64,000 nucleotides of DNA from an uncultured Porphyromonas sp. (lineage in GTDB: Bacteria > Bacteroidota > Bacteroidia > Bacteroidales > Porphyromonadaceae). Of the stretch, positions 18,716 through 29,009 are shown in pieces (the first letter of the stretch is position 1; every line of letters begins with the position of its first letter). The DNA lies in contig NZ_CALHDW010000002.1 in NCBI RefSeq assembly GCF_938023125.1, forward strand, positions 1 to 64,000, in the 5' to 3' direction. The position numbers and the translations under genes are program-made. Below the pieces are notes generated by a model. It ran no database searches and was not told where the DNA came from. It was given only the letters and a program-made list of their open reading frames with translations.

Positions 18716-18723
18716 CAAAGGTA
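18716..18723 (-). promoter_or_regulatory. -7 box of the cysS promoter
   Basis: The minus strand reads TACCTTTG, matching TAnnTTTG, 38 bases upstream of the cysS ATG. Confidence 0.6.
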
Positions 18724-19133
18724 ACGAATACCCAGCAACCCTCCATTCTCTTTGTGGGCAGGATCTGTTTCGTTATCAGCCGGCAAAGGGGGAGAGGGTG
18801 ACCTCGGGAGCCCCCCTCTATCTCTGTACGCTTTACAGCCTGCATGTAGAGCGCGGAAAATCGTTGGCTGGATTTTCTCTTTTTTTTAGCTGAAATAGAG
18901 GTGGAAAACAGGCTGATTTTTCAAAAAGTTTTAGGCAGAAAGTGAAGGGGAAACTAGCTGATTTCTGAGAGAAAATAGGCCTGCGATCCGTTCGCTTCTC
19001 GGATAAGAGTTTTTTTTTGGTAAGAGAGCCTTCTCCCGAGGTGGAGCACGAATAAAAGGGGGGCGGCTTTATCCTCAAGGGGGGGGAGGGCCCTTTGTTA
19101 AAGCGAATCGGGATGGCATTGCGCCAGATTCGT

Positions 19134-19141
19134 TATCTTTG
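19134..19141 (+). promoter_or_regulatory. -7 box of the ribE promoter
   Basis: The plus strand reads TATCTTTG, matching TAnnTTTG, 36 bases upstream of the ribE ATG at 19,177. Confidence 0.6.
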
Positions 19142-19176
19142 TACTTGAATAAGTAGATTATATAGAGATCAATCGT

Positions 19177-19779
19177 ATGTTTTCAGGAATCGTAGAGGGC
19201 ACTGCCCAGGTCAAAAATATTCGTCAAGATGGAGACAATATCCACCTTACACTCACCTCTCCTTTTAAGGAAGATCTGACCATTGATCAGAGTGTGGCGC
19301 ACAACGGAGTTTGTCTCACGGTAGTTGCCCTTGAGGGGAATGATTACACAGTAACAGCCATCCGAGAAACGTTGGATCGTTCGAACCTAGGCCTTTTGCA
19401 CGAAGGGGACCTCGTGAATGTAGAGCGCAGCATGTTGCTGGATAGCCGTCTCGATGGGCATATCGTGCAGGGTCATGTGGACTGTACAGCGCGTTGTGTA
19501 GACCGCCGTGAAGCCAATGGTAGCCACTACTTCCGCTTCGAGTATAGCGTCCCCCGGGAGATGGCTCGCAAGGGATACACTACGGTAGAAAAGGGCTCTG
19601 TGTGCGTCAATGGCGTGAGCCTGACTGTATGTAACTCCACCGATACGAGTTTCGAAGTGGCCATTATCCCCTATACTCTAGAGTATACCAACTTCTGCCG
19701 TATAGAAAAGGGGAGTGTGGTAAATCTTGAGTTCGACATCATTGGCAAGTATCTTGCCAAACTAAAAAACTTTGACTAA
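19177..19779 (+). CDS. ribE: riboflavin synthase, alpha subunit type
   Basis: The enzyme dismutates two molecules of 6,7-dimethyl-8-ribityllumazine into riboflavin and a pyrimidine product. The 200-residue protein has the two tandem lumazine-binding domains, each with its typical start and repeat: MFSGIVEG and NGVCLTV in the first half, DGHIVQGHVD and NGVSLTV in the second. Length is normal. No FMN riboswitch is apparent upstream. A nitroreductase gene, whose product uses FMN, follows after 14 bases and is probably in the same transcript. Confidence 0.95.
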   Translation: MFSGIVEGTAQVKNIRQDGDNIHLTLTSPFKEDLTIDQSVAHNGVCLTVVALEGNDYTVTAIRETLDRSNLGLLHEGDLVNVERSMLLDSRLDGHIVQGHVDCTARCVDRREANGSHYFRFEYSVPREMARKGYTTVEKGSVCVNGVSLTVCNSTDTSFEVAIIPYTLEYTNFCRIEKGSVVNLEFDIIGKYLAKLKNFD

Positions 19780-19793
19780 AGGCGAGTCTCTCT

Positions 19794-20348
19794 ATGGATG
19801 CTCAGGCGCTTTATGATCTTTTTCGCTCAAGACAGAGCGATCGGCATTACGATACGACCCGTACTATCCCTCGAGAGGTGCTACAGCGTATTGTAGAGAA
19901 TGCTCTTCTTGCCCCCTCAGCTACCAATCAACAACCTTGGCAGATTGTAGTAGTAGATACTCCGGACTTGTCTCAGAAGGTAGCTTCGGCGGCGCGTTCG
20001 GGGATGTTGGGTCAGAATAAATTCCTACTTCAGGCTCCTATTCATATCCTGATCATTGGCGATAGACCCGGAGCCTTAGCCGCGACGATGGGGAAGACTT
20101 TTCGCGATATTAATTACGTGCCCTACGACCTTGGGATTCTCATTGCACACTTAGTACTCGCCGTGGAGGCTGAGGGGCTTGTGTCTTGTATTGTGGGTTG
20201 GCTTAATGGACGCAAGGTGGCCAAGGTCTTGGGGATCCCAAAGACCAAAAAGGTGCTCTTCGATATCTCCGTAGGCTACTCTCTAGACGCCAAACGCCCC
20301 AAAAAGAGAAAGAAGCCCGAGGATTGTATTCACTATAATGGGTGGTAG
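19794..20348 (+). CDS. nitroreductase family protein
   Basis: A 184-residue FMN-dependent oxidoreductase of the nitroreductase fold. Visible are the N-terminal FMN-binding arginine motif SRQSDRHYD and the APSATNQQPWQIVVVD motif, and the C-terminal GYSLDAKRPKKRKKPED region typical of the short NADPH/NADH-dependent members. The physiological substrate cannot be inferred. It sits 14 bases after ribE, so flavin synthesis and a flavoenzyme may be coexpressed. Confidence 0.88.
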   Translation: MDAQALYDLFRSRQSDRHYDTTRTIPREVLQRIVENALLAPSATNQQPWQIVVVDTPDLSQKVASAARSGMLGQNKFLLQAPIHILIIGDRPGALAATMGKTFRDINYVPYDLGILIAHLVLAVEAEGLVSCIVGWLNGRKVAKVLGIPKTKKVLFDISVGYSLDAKRPKKRKKPEDCIHYNGW

Positions 20349-20532
20349 TGCCTTAGAGGATCCGGTGAACAAATCATTTTAGAGAGTGTTTCTGTAGATA
20401 CAGACCTCAGGGGTTGTATTCTCTGCCCCTCCCTCTCAGAGATCCTCCACAATGGTGCATCCCCTTACGAAAAGAGACAAACGATTATTTATTACATCCT
20501 ATACAGAGAGATAGAGATTGTACTGACAAAGC

Positions 20533-23013
20533 ATGAAAAAAGAAGATAACCTTCTGCCCTGGTCGAGCTATTTCGACTTTTTATCAACAATAACCATTCC
20601 ATTCCCTCTCCCGTACCAAATCATGGAAGAGTTTGTGGAAGATGCCCGCAATACGAAGGTCCTTTCGGAGCCTTTGCCCTTCCTTCCTTTGCGTGGGTCC
20701 GTTATGTTCCCACATGTCACGATGCCGATGGAGTTTTCCACTCCACGCGAGCAGGCTTTGCTTAAGCATCTGCATGACGGGGATGGTTACTTTATAGCGA
20801 CCGCCACAACCCCCGATGTAAAGGGGCACGAAGAGCACGAATACGACAAGTTTTGCTACAAAGTGGGCGTGCTATGCCGTCTTGTGCGTGTTATTGCCAT
20901 GGACGAAGATAGTACGCAAACCATTGTTTTGGGTTTGAGACGGGTGCGTATCCACACGATAAATAGCCAATCTCCCTTCTCTTTTGCAGAGGTAAATAGT
21001 TACCAAGAGGTGCTTGCTTCTAGCAATGAAGAGGAGAATGTCTATCTGCTGGGGCTTGTAGATAATATCCTTGTCGCTTCGCAAAAGAATGTATCTAAGG
21101 CATTCGATAACCTATCTAAGGAGATTTTCAAAAACCTAAAGGATAGTAATGATCTGCAGTTCATCATCAACTTTGCCGTTCAGAGCTCATCGCTCACTCC
21201 CTACGTTAAGCAGGAGCTACTCGAGCTAAGGTCTATCAAGGCAAGGGGGGAGCGTATCTTTGAGATTCTCGACAAGGAGAGTCAGTTCCTTTCTATTCGA
21301 GAAGACATTCGTAGAACGGCTCGCAAGGCCATAGATCGCAACCAAAAGGATTTCTTTTTGCAGCAGCAGATTAGTGCCATGCAGCAAGAGCTTGGGGGGG
21401 GGGACGCCATGGATTCACCCTTCTATGAGCTGATAGAGGCGGCAAAAGATAAGAAGTGGAGCGAGGAAACGGCCCAAGTTTTTGCAAAGGAGCTGCGCAA
21501 ACTCGATAACTATAATCCACAGAGCCCCGACTATGCCGTTCAGTACCAATACTTACAGACGTTGCTGGAGCTCCCCTGGAACGAGTACTCCGAAGATCAT
21601 TTCGACCTCGCCCAGGCACAAAAGATACTAGACCGAGATCACTTTGGTCTTGAGAAAATAAAGGAGCGCATCATAGAGCATCTGGCTGTGCTCCGCCTTA
21701 AGAAAAATATGAAGTCTCCCATCCTTTGCCTCTGGGGCCCTCCCGGAGTGGGGAAAACCTCTTTGGGCAAGAGTATTGCTGAGAGTTTGGGGAGAAAATA
21801 TGTACGTATCTCTCTTGGTGGGGTACACGACGAGGCTGAGATACGAGGCCACAGACGTACCTATATAGGGGCTATGCCGGGGCGTATTATCCAAGCCGTC
21901 AAGAAGGCAGGGACTGCTAATCCGGTGATTGTGCTCGACGAGATAGACAAAGTGAGCAGCGATTACAAGGGAGATCCCTCAGCTGCCCTCCTAGAAGTGT
22001 TAGACCCCGAGCAGAATAATACATTCCACGACAACTACATCGACCTCGACTTCGACCTCAGTAATGTTTTGTTTATAGCTACGGCCAATACCCTTAGTAC
22101 CATCTCTCGTCCCCTTTTGGATAGAATGGAATTACTTGAGCTATCCGGCTATATCACCGAAGAAAAGGTCGAGATCGCCAAGCGACACCTCGTGCCTCAC
22201 CAATTAGAGGAGCATGGATTGAAGAAGACACAAGCCAAGTTTAGCAATCACCTACTAGAGAAGATCATCGAGCAATACACCCGTGAGAGCGGTGTACGTG
22301 CACTTGAGAAGCAACTCGCCGCTGCCATGCGTAAAATCGCCAAAAAGGTAGTTGCAGAGGAGCCTTACAATGTCTCCATCAAAGAGAGTGAGCTAAAAGA
22401 ATACCTCGGCCCTGCGCCTTTCTCTCGTGATATGTACCAAGGGAATAAGTACGTTGGCGTGGTAACCGGGCTTGCTTGGACGCGTGTAGGTGGAGAGATT
22501 CTTTTCATAGAGTCGAGTCTGCACAAGGGCAAGGATAGTCGTCCCACCCTTACGGGAAATCTTGGCGATGTGATGAAAGAGTCCGCCATTATAGCCCTAA
22601 ACTACACCCGGGCGCATGCTGCGGAGTTGGACATTGACCCCGAGCTATTTGCCACCAATGAACTGCATATCCACGTACCCGAAGGGGCAATCCCCAAAGA
22701 TGGTCCCTCGGCAGGTATTACGATGGTAACCTCCATTGTTTCGGCATTCACCCAGCGTCTTGTGCGTGAGCGTATTGCCATGACCGGGGAGATTACCCTA
22801 CGTGGGAAGGTATTGCCCGTGGGTGGTGTGAAAGAAAAGATCCTCGCCGCTAAGCGTGCCGGCATCACCGATATTGTGCTCTCGTCGGAAAATAAAAAAG
22901 ACATCGACGAGATTAACGAGATATACACCCAAGGGATAACATTCCACTACGTGGATGACATACGCCAAGTTTTAGACTTTGCACTACTCCCCAAGGGGAA
23001 GAAAAAGAAATGA
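20533..23013 (+). CDS. lon: ATP-dependent protease Lon
   Basis: An 826-residue AAA+ serine protease that degrades damaged and regulatory proteins in the cytoplasm. The N-terminal substrate-binding domain begins with [15 protein letters not shown]. Walker A GPPGVGKT is at 402-409, Walker B with VIVLDEIDK follows, and the protease dyad consists of Ser726 in GPSAG and the lysine in KEK (767-769). The basic tail GKKKK ends the protein. The ATG at 20,533 gives a 30-residue leader; an in-frame ATG at 20,623 (protein MEEFVEDAR) is an alternative start. No strong heat-shock element was recognised upstream. Confidence 0.95.
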   Translation: MKKEDNLLPWSSYFDFLSTITIPFPLPYQIMEEFVEDARNTKVLSEPLPFLPLRGSVMFPHVTMPMEFSTPREQALLKHLHDGDGYFIATATTPDVKGHEEHEYDKFCYKVGVLCRLVRVIAMDEDSTQTIVLGLRRVRIHTINSQSPFSFAEVNSYQEVLASSNEEENVYLLGLVDNILVASQKNVSKAFDNLSKEIFKNLKDSNDLQFIINFAVQSSSLTPYVKQELLELRSIKARGERIFEILDKESQFLSIREDIRRTARKAIDRNQKDFFLQQQISAMQQELGGGDAMDSPFYELIEAAKDKKWSEETAQVFAKELRKLDNYNPQSPDYAVQYQYLQTLLELPWNEYSEDHFDLAQAQKILDRDHFGLEKIKERIIEHLAVLRLKKNMKSPILCLWGPPGVGKTSLGKSIAESLGRKYVRISLGGVHDEAEIRGHRRTYIGAMPGRIIQAVKKAGTANPVIVLDEIDKVSSDYKGDPSAALLEVLDPEQNNTFHDNYIDLDFDLSNVLFIATANTLSTISRPLLDRMELLELSGYITEEKVEIAKRHLVPHQLEEHGLKKTQAKFSNHLLEKIIEQYTRESGVRALEKQLAAAMRKIAKKVVAEEPYNVSIKESELKEYLGPAPFSRDMYQGNKYVGVVTGLAWTRVGGEILFIESSLHKGKDSRPTLTGNLGDVMKESAIIALNYTRAHAAELDIDPELFATNELHIHVPEGAIPKDGPSAGITMVTSIVSAFTQRLVRERIAMTGEITLRGKVLPVGGVKEKILAAKRAGITDIVLSSENKKDIDEINEIYTQGITFHYVDDIRQVLDFALLPKGKKKK

Positions 23014-23045
23014 TTTTGTCCTAAAACATACATCCATTCCTAGTT

Positions 23046-23597
23046 ATGATACAAGATGTAGACCTCACCACTCATCAGTACCAAGAGGTGCTTAGAGTAT
23101 GCCGTACACTCTACAGCCAAAAGTTGCAAGACTATGGAGTGGCATGGCGTATACTCCGTCACGAGTCGCTTACGGATCAATTATACATCAAGGTAATGCG
23201 TATCCGTAGCATTGAGAGAACGGGAGAGGCTAGGGTAGACGAGGGGATTATTCCTGAGTTTATCGGGCTGGTCAATTACGCCATTATGGGACAGATACAG
23301 TTAGAACTAGGGGAAGCTGATAGCGTCGATCTCGAGGTGGCGGATGCTTTGCGCCTCTACGATGCCGTTGCCGAGCGCACCTTCCGTCTCATGATGGACA
23401 AAAACCATGATTATGGAGAGGCTTGGCGCTCGATGCGTACGACCTCCTTTACCGATATGATTTTGTCTAAGGTACTCCGTACCAAACAGATTGAAGATAA
23501 TAATGGAGCTACGCTGGTATCCGAAGGCATTGAGGCGAATTACATGGATATAGTAAATTATGCTATCTTCGCCCTTATAAGGCTCATGGTAGAATGA
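23046..23597 (+). CDS. DUF1599 / nucleotide-modification-associated domain protein
   Basis: A 183-residue protein with two similar halves, each with a DYG(V/E)AWR motif (residues about 33-40 and 120-127: QDYGVAWRILR and HDYGEAWRSMR) followed by SLTDQLYIKVMRI or SFTDMILSKVLR. This is the DUF1599 (Nmad1) repeat common in Bacteroidota. No enzyme activity is established for it that I can cite. It follows lon by 32 bases and overlaps the next gene by four bases (ATGA), so it belongs to a DUF1599-DoxX-tpiA run. Confidence 0.85.
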   Translation: MIQDVDLTTHQYQEVLRVCRTLYSQKLQDYGVAWRILRHESLTDQLYIKVMRIRSIERTGEARVDEGIIPEFIGLVNYAIMGQIQLELGEADSVDLEVADALRLYDAVAERTFRLMMDKNHDYGEAWRSMRTTSFTDMILSKVLRTKQIEDNNGATLVSEGIEANYMDIVNYAIFALIRLMVE

Positions 23598-24871
23598 AAT
23601 TAGCTACAAAACGTATTCTAGTAGAGGTTGCAAGATTCCTTCTTGCCCTTACTTTCCTTTTTTCGGGGATTGTAAAGGCAATAGATCCTGTGGGGGCGAG
23701 TATCAAGGTAGGAGAATATTTCACCTCCTTCCAAATGCCCTTTATGACCTCCTTTGCGATGCCCGTTGCCATTGCACTCTCCACCCTCGAATTCATGCTG
23801 GGGGCATTGCTTCTTATGGGTGTATGGCGCAAGCTAGCCGCTTGGGGTACAGCCTTGCTCATGGGGTTTATGACGCTGCTTACCCTCTATCTCGCACTCT
23901 ACAATCCGGTGGCGGATTGCGGCTGTTTCGGGGATGCTTTTAAGCTAACGAACTGGCAAACCTTTGAGAAGAATGTAGTCCTCTTCTCTGCGGCTCTTGT
24001 CTTCCTCTTTGGCTCGAAGCATATATCCGGAGCCTTTACTTATAAGGCGGTGTGGATCCCTAGTTTGTTTGCCTTATTGGGTATTTTGGTTTTTACGTTT
24101 GCCAATTATTGGCACCTTCCCATGCTTGACTTCCGCCCCTATAAGGTGGGAGAAAATCTTCGCTCCTTGGTGCTTGTGCCCGAGGATGCTCCTCAAGATG
24201 AGTACGCCTATGAGTTTATCTACGAAAAGGATGGAGTGCAAAAAACATTCGATATGGACAACCTCCCCGATAGCTCTTGGAGCTATGTGGATAGGCACGA
24301 CAAGCTTATATCCAAGGGTTACACACCTCCCATTACAGACTTTATCCTCTTTGCGGGGACTGAGGATGTCACGTATGATGTACTGATCAATGAGGGAGAG
24401 GTTGTCTTTATTACCACTCCAAATTGGACAAAGGTCTCCCCATCGTTGGGCCCAGAGCTAAACCTCTTACAGGAAGCTGTTGAGGAGCGTTCGGCTACGC
24501 TGTATGCCCTCTCTAGCTCCACATTCGAAGAGGAAAAGAACTGGAGAGAGAGCACCGGAGCCTCTTATGAGTGCCTATTCCTCGATGCCACAACCATTAA
24601 GACAATGGCACGAGGGGTGCCCTCTATCATCTTTATAAAGGACGGCGTGATCTATCGAAAGATGAATGGACACGATCTGCCCGGCACCCGGGAGGAAATG
24701 GGAGAATTGCTAGAGAATACATATGCACAAGGAGTACGTCACGAGGAGTATTTACTACGGTCTATCCTTCTGATAATTTGGTTTTTATATACCCTTGTAT
24801 CCTTGATTGTTACCTCTACGCGTCGTGAGATTACCAAGTCTCGCACGCTGCCTATCCCTCCCTCTGCATAG
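23594..24871 (+). CDS. DoxX-like membrane protein (BT_3928 family)
   Basis: A 425-residue inner-membrane protein. The N-terminal part has about five transmembrane helices with a DoxX-like start (FLFSGIVKAIDPVG), a conserved DCGCFGD motif near residue 113, then a soluble domain with an incomplete thioredoxin-like pattern (GVPSIIFIKDGVIYRKMNG) and one last membrane helix near residue 390. The DCGCFGD cysteines and the thioredoxin-like end suggest redox work, as in MauE/DoxX relatives, but this is inference. It overlaps the upstream DUF1599 gene by four bases and precedes tpiA by 40 bases. Confidence 0.82.
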   Translation: MKLATKRILVEVARFLLALTFLFSGIVKAIDPVGASIKVGEYFTSFQMPFMTSFAMPVAIALSTLEFMLGALLLMGVWRKLAAWGTALLMGFMTLLTLYLALYNPVADCGCFGDAFKLTNWQTFEKNVVLFSAALVFLFGSKHISGAFTYKAVWIPSLFALLGILVFTFANYWHLPMLDFRPYKVGENLRSLVLVPEDAPQDEYAYEFIYEKDGVQKTFDMDNLPDSSWSYVDRHDKLISKGYTPPITDFILFAGTEDVTYDVLINEGEVVFITTPNWTKVSPSLGPELNLLQEAVEERSATLYALSSSTFEEEKNWRESTGASYECLFLDATTIKTMARGVPSIIFIKDGVIYRKMNGHDLPGTREEMGELLENTYAQGVRHEEYLLRSILLIIWFLYTLVSLIVTSTRREITKSRTLPIPPSA

Positions 24872-24911
24872 CAAAGAATATTGTTTTACCTAAAATACGT
24901 ACAACACCATT

Positions 24912-25673
24912 ATGAGAACAAAAATTGTAGCAGGCAATTGGAAAATGAATAAGAGCGTTGCCGAAGGTCTCGAACTAGTAGAAACTCTCCAAAAGGAGCT
25001 GAAGGAACAGCATCCGAATTGTCGTGTTATTGTTGCACCCCCCTTCTTGCATCTTGTGCCGATGGTAGAGCGTGTTGATCAATCCATAATAGGTATAGGT
25101 GCGCAAAATTGTGCCGATCATACTAGTGGAGCTTATACGGGAGAGGTGGCTGCTCCTATGCTAGCGGCTAGCGGTGTTCGTTACGTAATTATAGGCCACT
25201 CCGAGCGTCGTGCTTACTATCATGAGGATAGCGAAACTCTCGCAATAAAGGTGGATTTAGCTCTTGCAGAGGGGCTTACTCCCATCTTCTGTGTAGGGGA
25301 GCAACTGGAGGATCGGGATGCAGACCGCCATTTTGAGGTGGTTGAAAAGCAGATCAAAGAAGCTCTATTCCATCTCTCATCAGAGGACTTCTCTAAGCTA
25401 ATCCTTGCTTACGAACCCGTTTGGGCTATCGGTACCGGTCGTACGGCCACTCCTGAGCAGGCTCAGGAGATGCACGCTCGTATCCGGGCTTTTGTAGCCT
25501 CTAAGTATGGTCAAGAGGTAGCCGATAATTGCTCAATCCTCTACGGTGGTAGCTGTAAGGCTTCTAATGCAAAAGAACTTTTTGCCAACCCCGATGTAGA
25601 TGGCGGTTTGATTGGTGGTGCTGCCCTTGCTGCTGATACTTTCCTTCCCATTATCCGTGCTTTTGATAAATAA
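24912..25673 (+). CDS. tpiA: triosephosphate isomerase
   Basis: TpiA interconverts dihydroxyacetone phosphate and glyceraldehyde-3-phosphate in glycolysis. The 253-residue protein has Lys11 (GNWKMN), catalytic His94 (IIGHSERR) and catalytic Glu166 ([11 protein letters not shown]), and the phosphate-binding GGSCKASN and GGLIGGA loops near the end. Length is normal. The next gene, a SPOR-domain protein, starts 66 bases later. Confidence 0.97.
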   Translation: MRTKIVAGNWKMNKSVAEGLELVETLQKELKEQHPNCRVIVAPPFLHLVPMVERVDQSIIGIGAQNCADHTSGAYTGEVAAPMLAASGVRYVIIGHSERRAYYHEDSETLAIKVDLALAEGLTPIFCVGEQLEDRDADRHFEVVEKQIKEALFHLSSEDFSKLILAYEPVWAIGTGRTATPEQAQEMHARIRAFVASKYGQEVADNCSILYGGSCKASNAKELFANPDVDGGLIGGAALAADTFLPIIRAFDK

Positions 25674-25739
25674 CGGATCCTCTCCCTCTCCGGAAGTAGA
25701 GTAGAAGAGTCGCTTTATTCTCAATTAATACAACGTAAG

Positions 25740-26288
25740 ATGGTTCGTTATTCGATCTCAAATATAACTAGTGGCCGTACCCTTTTGAGGGGTATGGCTC
25801 TAGTGCTATTCATCTCATTGATATCTTGTTTCCAAGGCTATGCTCAGACAGAGAAGGAGTCTTTGGGTCATGGTGCCAATGGTATTTTTGAGGCCCTTGC
25901 TGCCCAACGAGATGGACAGGGAACAATTGATATTACTCAGCCCGAAGACATTAAAAACCAAGTCGGCCTAGTGCATCATAAGCAAGCCCTCCACTCCGAG
26001 GGTGAGAGGAGCGGATCCTACACACAGCAGGGTTTTCGCATACAAGCCTATACGGGCAACCTTGCAAAATCAAAAGACGAGGCTTACCGCCGAGCTAAGA
26101 TCGTAAATGCGGCCAATCCTGCATTGGGCTGCTACGTAACCTATAAGTCACCCTTTTGGCGCTTATCGGTAGGCGACTTCAAAACCCGAGAAGAGGCTCA
26201 GAAGGCTATGCAAGATCTCAAGAGAGCGATCCCTGCGATTGCTCCGGAGCTATACATTGTACGAGACAACATTAGAGTATCATACTAG
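25740..26288 (+). CDS. exported SPOR-domain protein
   Basis: A 182-residue protein with an N-terminal signal sequence (hydrophobic stretch ending in CFQGYAQ, cleavage near residue 36) and a C-terminal SPOR-like domain from about residue 100 ([10 protein letters not shown], then [26 protein letters not shown]). SPOR domains bind glycan strands lacking stem peptides, so the protein likely sits in the periplasm at the cell wall. It overlaps the folE start by one base (TAGTG), so the pair is transcribed together. Confidence 0.82.
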   Translation: MVRYSISNITSGRTLLRGMALVLFISLISCFQGYAQTEKESLGHGANGIFEALAAQRDGQGTIDITQPEDIKNQVGLVHHKQALHSEGERSGSYTQQGFRIQAYTGNLAKSKDEAYRRAKIVNAANPALGCYVTYKSPFWRLSVGDFKTREEAQKAMQDLKRAIPAIAPELYIVRDNIRVSY

Positions 26289-26890
26289 TGAACAAACAAT
26301 CCACATTCGACCCTCAGCTCTCTCCCGAAGAGATGGCCGAGATGAAACATCTTCAGCGTCGCATCCTTGAGCTGATCGGCGAAGATCCCGACCGAGAAGG
26401 TTTGATTAAGACGCCCGAACGGGTAGCTAAGTCCCTCCGATTCCTTACTAAAGGATACAGAGAAGACCCCGAAGAAATATTGCGCTCTGCTATGTTTCGT
26501 GAGGAATATCGGCAGATGGTGATTGTAAAAGACATTGACTTCTTTTCCATGTGTGAGCACCATATGCTTCCCTTCTTTGGCAAGGCGCACATTGGTTATA
26601 TCCCCAATAAGTATATAACGGGGCTCAGTAAGATCCCCCGTGTTGTGGATGTTTTTGCACGTCGTTTGCAGGTGCAGGAGCGTCTTACTACGCAAATAAA
26701 GGATTGCATACAGGCGACTCTCAATCCTCTTGGTACCATCGTGGTTATAGAGGCGCAGCACATGTGTATGCAAATGCGTGGGGTAGAGAAGCAAAATTCG
26801 CTTACTACAACGAGCGACTTTACGGGTGCTTTTGAAGAAGCTAGAACTCGAGAAGAGTTTATGAATCTTATTGGAATTCGTCGCAATTAA
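26288..26890 (+). CDS. folE: GTP cyclohydrolase I
   Basis: FolE makes dihydroneopterin triphosphate from GTP, the first step of folate synthesis. The 200-residue protein contains the zinc and catalytic site [18 protein letters not shown] (Cys89, His91/His92) and the C-terminal [12 protein letters not shown] with the other zinc cysteine. The start is a GTG whose first base is the last base of the upstream TAG stop. The pterin pathway enzyme folK is elsewhere in the window (53,195). Confidence 0.95.
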   Translation: MNKQSTFDPQLSPEEMAEMKHLQRRILELIGEDPDREGLIKTPERVAKSLRFLTKGYREDPEEILRSAMFREEYRQMVIVKDIDFFSMCEHHMLPFFGKAHIGYIPNKYITGLSKIPRVVDVFARRLQVQERLTTQIKDCIQATLNPLGTIVVIEAQHMCMQMRGVEKQNSLTTTSDFTGAFEEARTREEFMNLIGIRRN

Positions 26891-26898
26891 TACTAGAG

Positions 26899-27441
26899 AT
26901 GGCTTTTAAACTACTGCTCCTATCTCCCGAGATAGAGGACTTTGAGCGTCTTCTAGAGGTGCCTGAGTCGGCAACCTTGTTCGATCTGCATCAGCTTATC
27001 TTGCAGGCGGTGGACTATCCCTCCAACCTGTTTACCTCTTTCATGTTGTGTGATGAGGACTATAACGTGCTGCAAGAGATTACCAACGATTCGACCTCCG
27101 AAGAGGAGCCTAGAACCATGCAGACTATATCGCTTAGCGAGGTAGTAACCCAAGAGGACCGGCAACTTGTCTATATCTTCGATACCCTCACGGAGCGCTG
27201 CTTCTTTGTCAAGTATGTAGGGACTTCTCCCTCATGCGAAGAGGAGGCTAAGGTGCTCAAGAGCAAAGGAAATGCCCCCAGCCCGATTTTGTCTGATGCC
27301 GAGATGGATGCCCTTCTTTTCGAAAATCCCCTAGATGAGCCCTCTTTCGAAGACTTCTCTCTGGATGAGGACGAAGAGGATTTTGGTGAAGATGCCTCTT
27401 TCGACGATAGCGATTTCTATAGTGATAATCCGGACTACTGA
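26899..27441 (+). CDS. plasmid pRiA4b ORF-3-like domain protein
   Basis: A 180-residue protein. The N-terminal 110 residues match the pRiA4b/IS1096 TnpR-like fold pattern (LLSPEIEDFERLLEVPESATLFDLHQ, split here as read; then FTSFMLCDEDY and LVYIFDTLTERCFFV). The last 45 residues are extremely acidic (DEDEEDFGEDASFDD), as in many Bacteroidota members. The molecular function is unknown. It starts 8 bases after folE and its end overlaps the miaA start by about 20 bases. Confidence 0.75.
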   Translation: MAFKLLLLSPEIEDFERLLEVPESATLFDLHQLILQAVDYPSNLFTSFMLCDEDYNVLQEITNDSTSEEEPRTMQTISLSEVVTQEDRQLVYIFDTLTERCFFVKYVGTSPSCEEEAKVLKSKGNAPSPILSDAEMDALLFENPLDEPSFEDFSLDEDEEDFGEDASFDDSDFYSDNPDY

Positions 27442-28351
27442 TACTGCTACAAAGAGGGGACACGTCCTGCTTCTGGCGGGCCCTACGGGCGTTGGTAAGA
27501 CGCGTCTCTCTCTTGCTCTGGCCCATCACTTTTCCGCTCCCATTGTGTCTGTGGACTCTCGGCAGATCTATCGGGAGTTGCCCATTGGCACCGCAGCGCC
27601 CTCTCCGGAGGAGCGAGCTGCCATCCCACACTACATGGTGGGGAATGCTACCATACATGATCCCTACAATGCGGCACGCTACGAGAGCGAAGTTGTCCCC
27701 CTTATTCAAGATCTGCTCCAGACGCATCCCATCGTCCTTTTGGTGGGTGGGTCAATGCTCTATATTAGTGCTATTACTCAGGGTATAGACAATATGCCGG
27801 ATGTAGATGTAGCCATTAGAGAAGAGCTTAACGAACGCTACGCTGCAGAGGGTTTGGAGGGAATGCTCCGGGAACTTGCTCTCGTGGATCCCGACTATTA
27901 TCACATCGTGGACCGCTGCAATCCCAAACGGGTAATTCATGGATTGGAGGTCTTTCGTACCACGGGCCAACCCTTATCTTCTTTCCGAACCAACACGAGC
28001 AAAGAGCGTCCTTTTACCATTATCCCCTTTGAACTGACCTCTCCTCGGGAAGAGTTATACCAACGGATCAATGCTCGTACAGAGCAGATGATGGCACAAG
28101 GTTGGCTAGACGAAGCTCAAGCCGTCTATCCTCATCGAGCCTTAAATGCTCTAAACACAATCGGCTATAAAGAGCTATTCTCCTATTTCGATGGAACAAT
28201 CTCTCTTGACGAAGCTATCCATAAAATACAGCGTAACACACGCATATATGCGAGAAAACAGATGATGTGGTTTAAGAAACAGCACGACTATCATCGAGTG
28301 GATGCTTCTATATCTTCTCTTGCTGATATCCTCGATTTCCTTCCTCTTTAG
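27422..28351 (+). CDS. miaA: tRNA dimethylallyltransferase
   Basis: MiaA adds a dimethylallyl group to A37 of tRNAs reading codons that begin with U. The family P-loop LAGPTGVGKT lies near the start, followed by SVDSRQIYRELPIGTA and VGGSMLYISAI. I chose the GTG at 27,422, which gives 309 residues and puts the P-loop about 15 residues from the N-terminus as in other MiaA proteins. In-frame ATGs at 27,392 and 27,335 would add 10 to 29 residues and deepen the overlap with the upstream gene. Confidence 0.9.
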   Translation: MIIRTTDTATKRGHVLLLAGPTGVGKTRLSLALAHHFSAPIVSVDSRQIYRELPIGTAAPSPEERAAIPHYMVGNATIHDPYNAARYESEVVPLIQDLLQTHPIVLLVGGSMLYISAITQGIDNMPDVDVAIREELNERYAAEGLEGMLRELALVDPDYYHIVDRCNPKRVIHGLEVFRTTGQPLSSFRTNTSKERPFTIIPFELTSPREELYQRINARTEQMMAQGWLDEAQAVYPHRALNALNTIGYKELFSYFDGTISLDEAIHKIQRNTRIYARKQMMWFKKQHDYHRVDASISSLADILDFLPL

Positions 28352-28458
28352 TGCTAGAAAAGCCTTTGATCAAGGCTGGAAAAACTCGGTTTAGGGGTAA
28401 AATGCTCTTTTTAGACAAATATTTCCATGGAAAAGGTAGTGTGAATCATATTTATTAG

Positions 28459-28466
28459 TACTTTTG
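28459..28466 (+). promoter_or_regulatory. -7 box upstream of the HU gene
   Basis: TACTTTTG matches TAnnTTTG. It would leave a leader of about 120 bases before the HU ATG. Confidence 0.45.
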
Positions 28467-28593
28467 AGGACGAGAGTAGTCTCCTCTTCTTTCGGAGCTA
28501 AGGACTCTGTAACTCTCTTTTGTACGGGGGCGTTTAACCAGAGAGCTAGAGGAGATAAAGATTGAAATACAGAATAAGATTAATACGAAAACA

Positions 28594-28860
28594 ATGAACA
28601 AGACTGAATTTATCGCTGCTGTTGCAGAAAAAGCCGGCCTTACTAAGGCTGATGCTCAAAAAGCTGTCAACGCTTTTACGGAAGTAGTAAAGGAAACGAT
28701 GGAAAAGGGGGATAGACTTCCTCTCGTAGGCTTTGGTACATTCTCTGTTTCTGAGAGAAAGGCACGCGAAGGAAAGAATCCTCGCACTGGGGAAACTATC
28801 AAGATTGCTGCTCGCAAGGTAGTACACTTTAAGCCGGGTGCTAATCTTGATCTTAAGTAA
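28594..28860 (+). CDS. HU family DNA-binding protein
   Basis: An 88-residue nucleoid protein that bends and compacts DNA as a dimer. It shows [21 protein letters not shown] at the N-terminus (helix-turn-helix dimer arm), [21 protein letters not shown] with the DNA-binding beta arm, and VVHFKPG near the end. It has its own likely promoter and a clear terminator downstream, so it is probably monocistronic. It is the last core-type gene before the accessory island. Confidence 0.95.
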   Translation: MNKTEFIAAVAEKAGLTKADAQKAVNAFTEVVKETMEKGDRLPLVGFGTFSVSERKAREGKNPRTGETIKIAARKVVHFKPGANLDLK

Positions 28861-28965
28861 GAGTTCTCTTGTAGCTTGTCGTAGCCTGTAAAATGATTTG
28901 CGGATCTCCCAAAATCGTGTAGCCGGCGACTAAGGCGACTGAAGAAACCTTCTATTTTTATAGAG

Positions 28966-29009
28966 ACACCCCGAGGTAAAACTTCTTGCCCCGGGGTGTT
29001 TTCTTTTTT
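28966..29009 (+). terminator. intrinsic terminator after the HU gene
   Basis: ACACCCCG (28,966-28,973) pairs perfectly with CGGGGTGT (28,992-28,999) and is followed by TTTTCTTTTTT. Confidence 0.85.

Larger units (their letters stand above)
18679..19176. other. divergent intergenic region between cysS and ribE
   Basis: About 500 bases without a supported gene. It holds the cysS promoter at its left edge and the ribE promoter at its right edge. The middle (18,865-18,985) has three imperfect copies of a GCTG(G)ATTTT motif and short homopolymer runs, and it resembles the intergenic DNA at 29,200-29,330 on the other strand. Confidence 0.6.

Noticed and set aside
28361..28377. AGCCTT/AAGGCT hairpin after miaA as terminator
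   Set aside because: The stem is only six pairs and is followed by A-rich, not T-rich, sequence on the plus strand.
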